Under the pieces are notes generated by a model, which was not told the DNA's origin, searched no databases, and saw nothing but the letters and a program-made list of their open reading frames with translations. A DNA stretch of 64,000 nt from Catalimonadaceae bacterium JC749 (GTDB lineage Bacteria; Bacteroidota; Bacteroidia; Cytophagales; Cyclobacteriaceae): assembly GCA_021730635.1 (NCBI GenBank), contig JAJNNC010000005.1, positions 248,001 through 312,000 of the forward strand, given 5' to 3'. The position numbers and the translations under genes were made by a program. This document shows, in pieces, positions 63,534-64,000 of the stretch; position 1 is the first letter of the stretch, and each line of letters starts with the position of its first letter.

Positions 63534-64000
63534 ATGAAGAATCAGTTTTTCCTAATTTTTGTCATTCTGGCCTTAACAAGCACTTACCCACTTTTTGGAC
63601 AGCAAAATGCCCAATTTAGCCAATACATGTTTAATAATTTATATTATAACCCTGCCTATGCTGGAGTTGAAGGGGTTACTACCCTTACAGCTTTTCATCG
63701 TTCTCAATGGGCAGGCTATCAACCAACATCAGGAGATCCGGCTGGAGGAATAAATTCGCAGGTTATTAGTTTAAACACTCCTATCCTAAGACTGAGAAGT
63801 GGTTTTGGACTTCATGTTGTCAACGATCGTTTGGGACCTCTTACTAATTTAGACGCACAGATGTCATTTGCTTATCATTTGGGGATGGGCAATTCAAAAT
63901 TAAGCATTGGTATCAGAGCAGGAATATATTCTCAAACTGTAGATTTCGATCAATACCGATGGGTGGATGATAATGATCCGTTGAAGGAATCTAACCGTGT
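63534..64000 (+). CDS. PorP/SprF-family type IX secretion or gliding protein, C terminus off the window
   Basis: The frame is open from ATG 63534 to the right edge, 155 residues so far. It has a signal peptide (KNQFFLIFVILALTSTYPLF) followed by QQNAQFSQYMFNNLYYNPAY, the hallmark of PorP/SprF proteins. The FHRSQWAGY segment and NTPILRLRSGFGLHVVNDRL follow. The family forms outer membrane barrels that work with the type IX secretion system and gliding motility. About half the protein is missing. Confidence 0.93.
   Translation, partial: MKNQFFLIFVILALTSTYPLFGQQNAQFSQYMFNNLYYNPAYAGVEGVTTLTAFHRSQWAGYQPTSGDPAGGINSQVISLNTPILRLRSGFGLHVVNDRLGPLTNLDAQMSFAYHLGMGNSKLSIGIRAGIYSQTVDFDQYRWVDDNDPLKESNR

Overview
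The window looks like a chromosomal segment of a Bacteroidota bacterium, most likely a member of the order Cytophagales. The reasons are a SusC-type outer membrane protein, a PorP/SprF-like type IX secretion protein, an alternative complex III plus cytochrome oxidase operon in Bacteroidota order, start codons without clear Shine-Dalgarno sequences, and several promoters that fit the Bacteroidota pattern TTTG, 18 to 20 bases, TAnnTTTG. Genus and species cannot be told from the sequence alone. No prophage, insertion sequence or CRISPR array is visible.

Left part (1-16400). A SusC-type receptor runs off the left edge. Next comes a two-gene phosphonate unit (FAD amine oxidase plus phosphonatase). 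It is divergent from a sugar unit made of a sodium/solute symporter, a nucleotidyltransferase and an N-acetylhexosamine-kinase-like enzyme, with a convergent LacI-type regulator at its far end. The region between the two units holds three palindromes that look like operators. After an AT-rich gap come a sugar-phosphotransferase homologue that lacks its catalytic half, an M28 lipoprotein peptidase, a DUF4142 lipoprotein, ribosomal protein S1 and tRNA-Cys.

Middle (16725-33845). One long block of 17 genes on one strand, behind a good promoter, encodes the respiratory chain end: alternative complex III (ActA-F), cytochrome c oxidase subunits II, I, III, III and IV, heme A synthesis (CtaA, CtaB), and assembly factors (SCO, DUF420, a small CxxC protein, DUF983). 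Quinol electrons would pass through ActB/ActA/ActE hemes and clusters to the oxidase. The SCO protein lacks the expected copper-binding histidine.

Right of this (33842-53635) lie an S9 oligopeptidase and three tandem 800-residue FtsX/MacB-type permeases. Each permease is followed by an unusual palindromic tract of GGTA units on one side and TACC units on the other. Then come a Tat-exported hydrolase, an F420-type NADP reductase homologue, a multi-PAS histidine kinase, an endonuclease/phosphatase, a type II NADH dehydrogenase, a small outer membrane barrel and HemW.

Right end (53738-64000). A PnuC transporter and NadR-like kinase precede a TPP riboswitch with a visible transcription attenuator. 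The riboswitch controls a TonB-dependent receptor and two THI5/NMT1-like proteins that have no signal peptide, which is the most interesting arrangement in the window. After these come a BamA/TamA-like barrel, a DUF4271 protein, uroporphyrinogen-III synthase and the start of a PorP/SprF protein that runs off the right edge.
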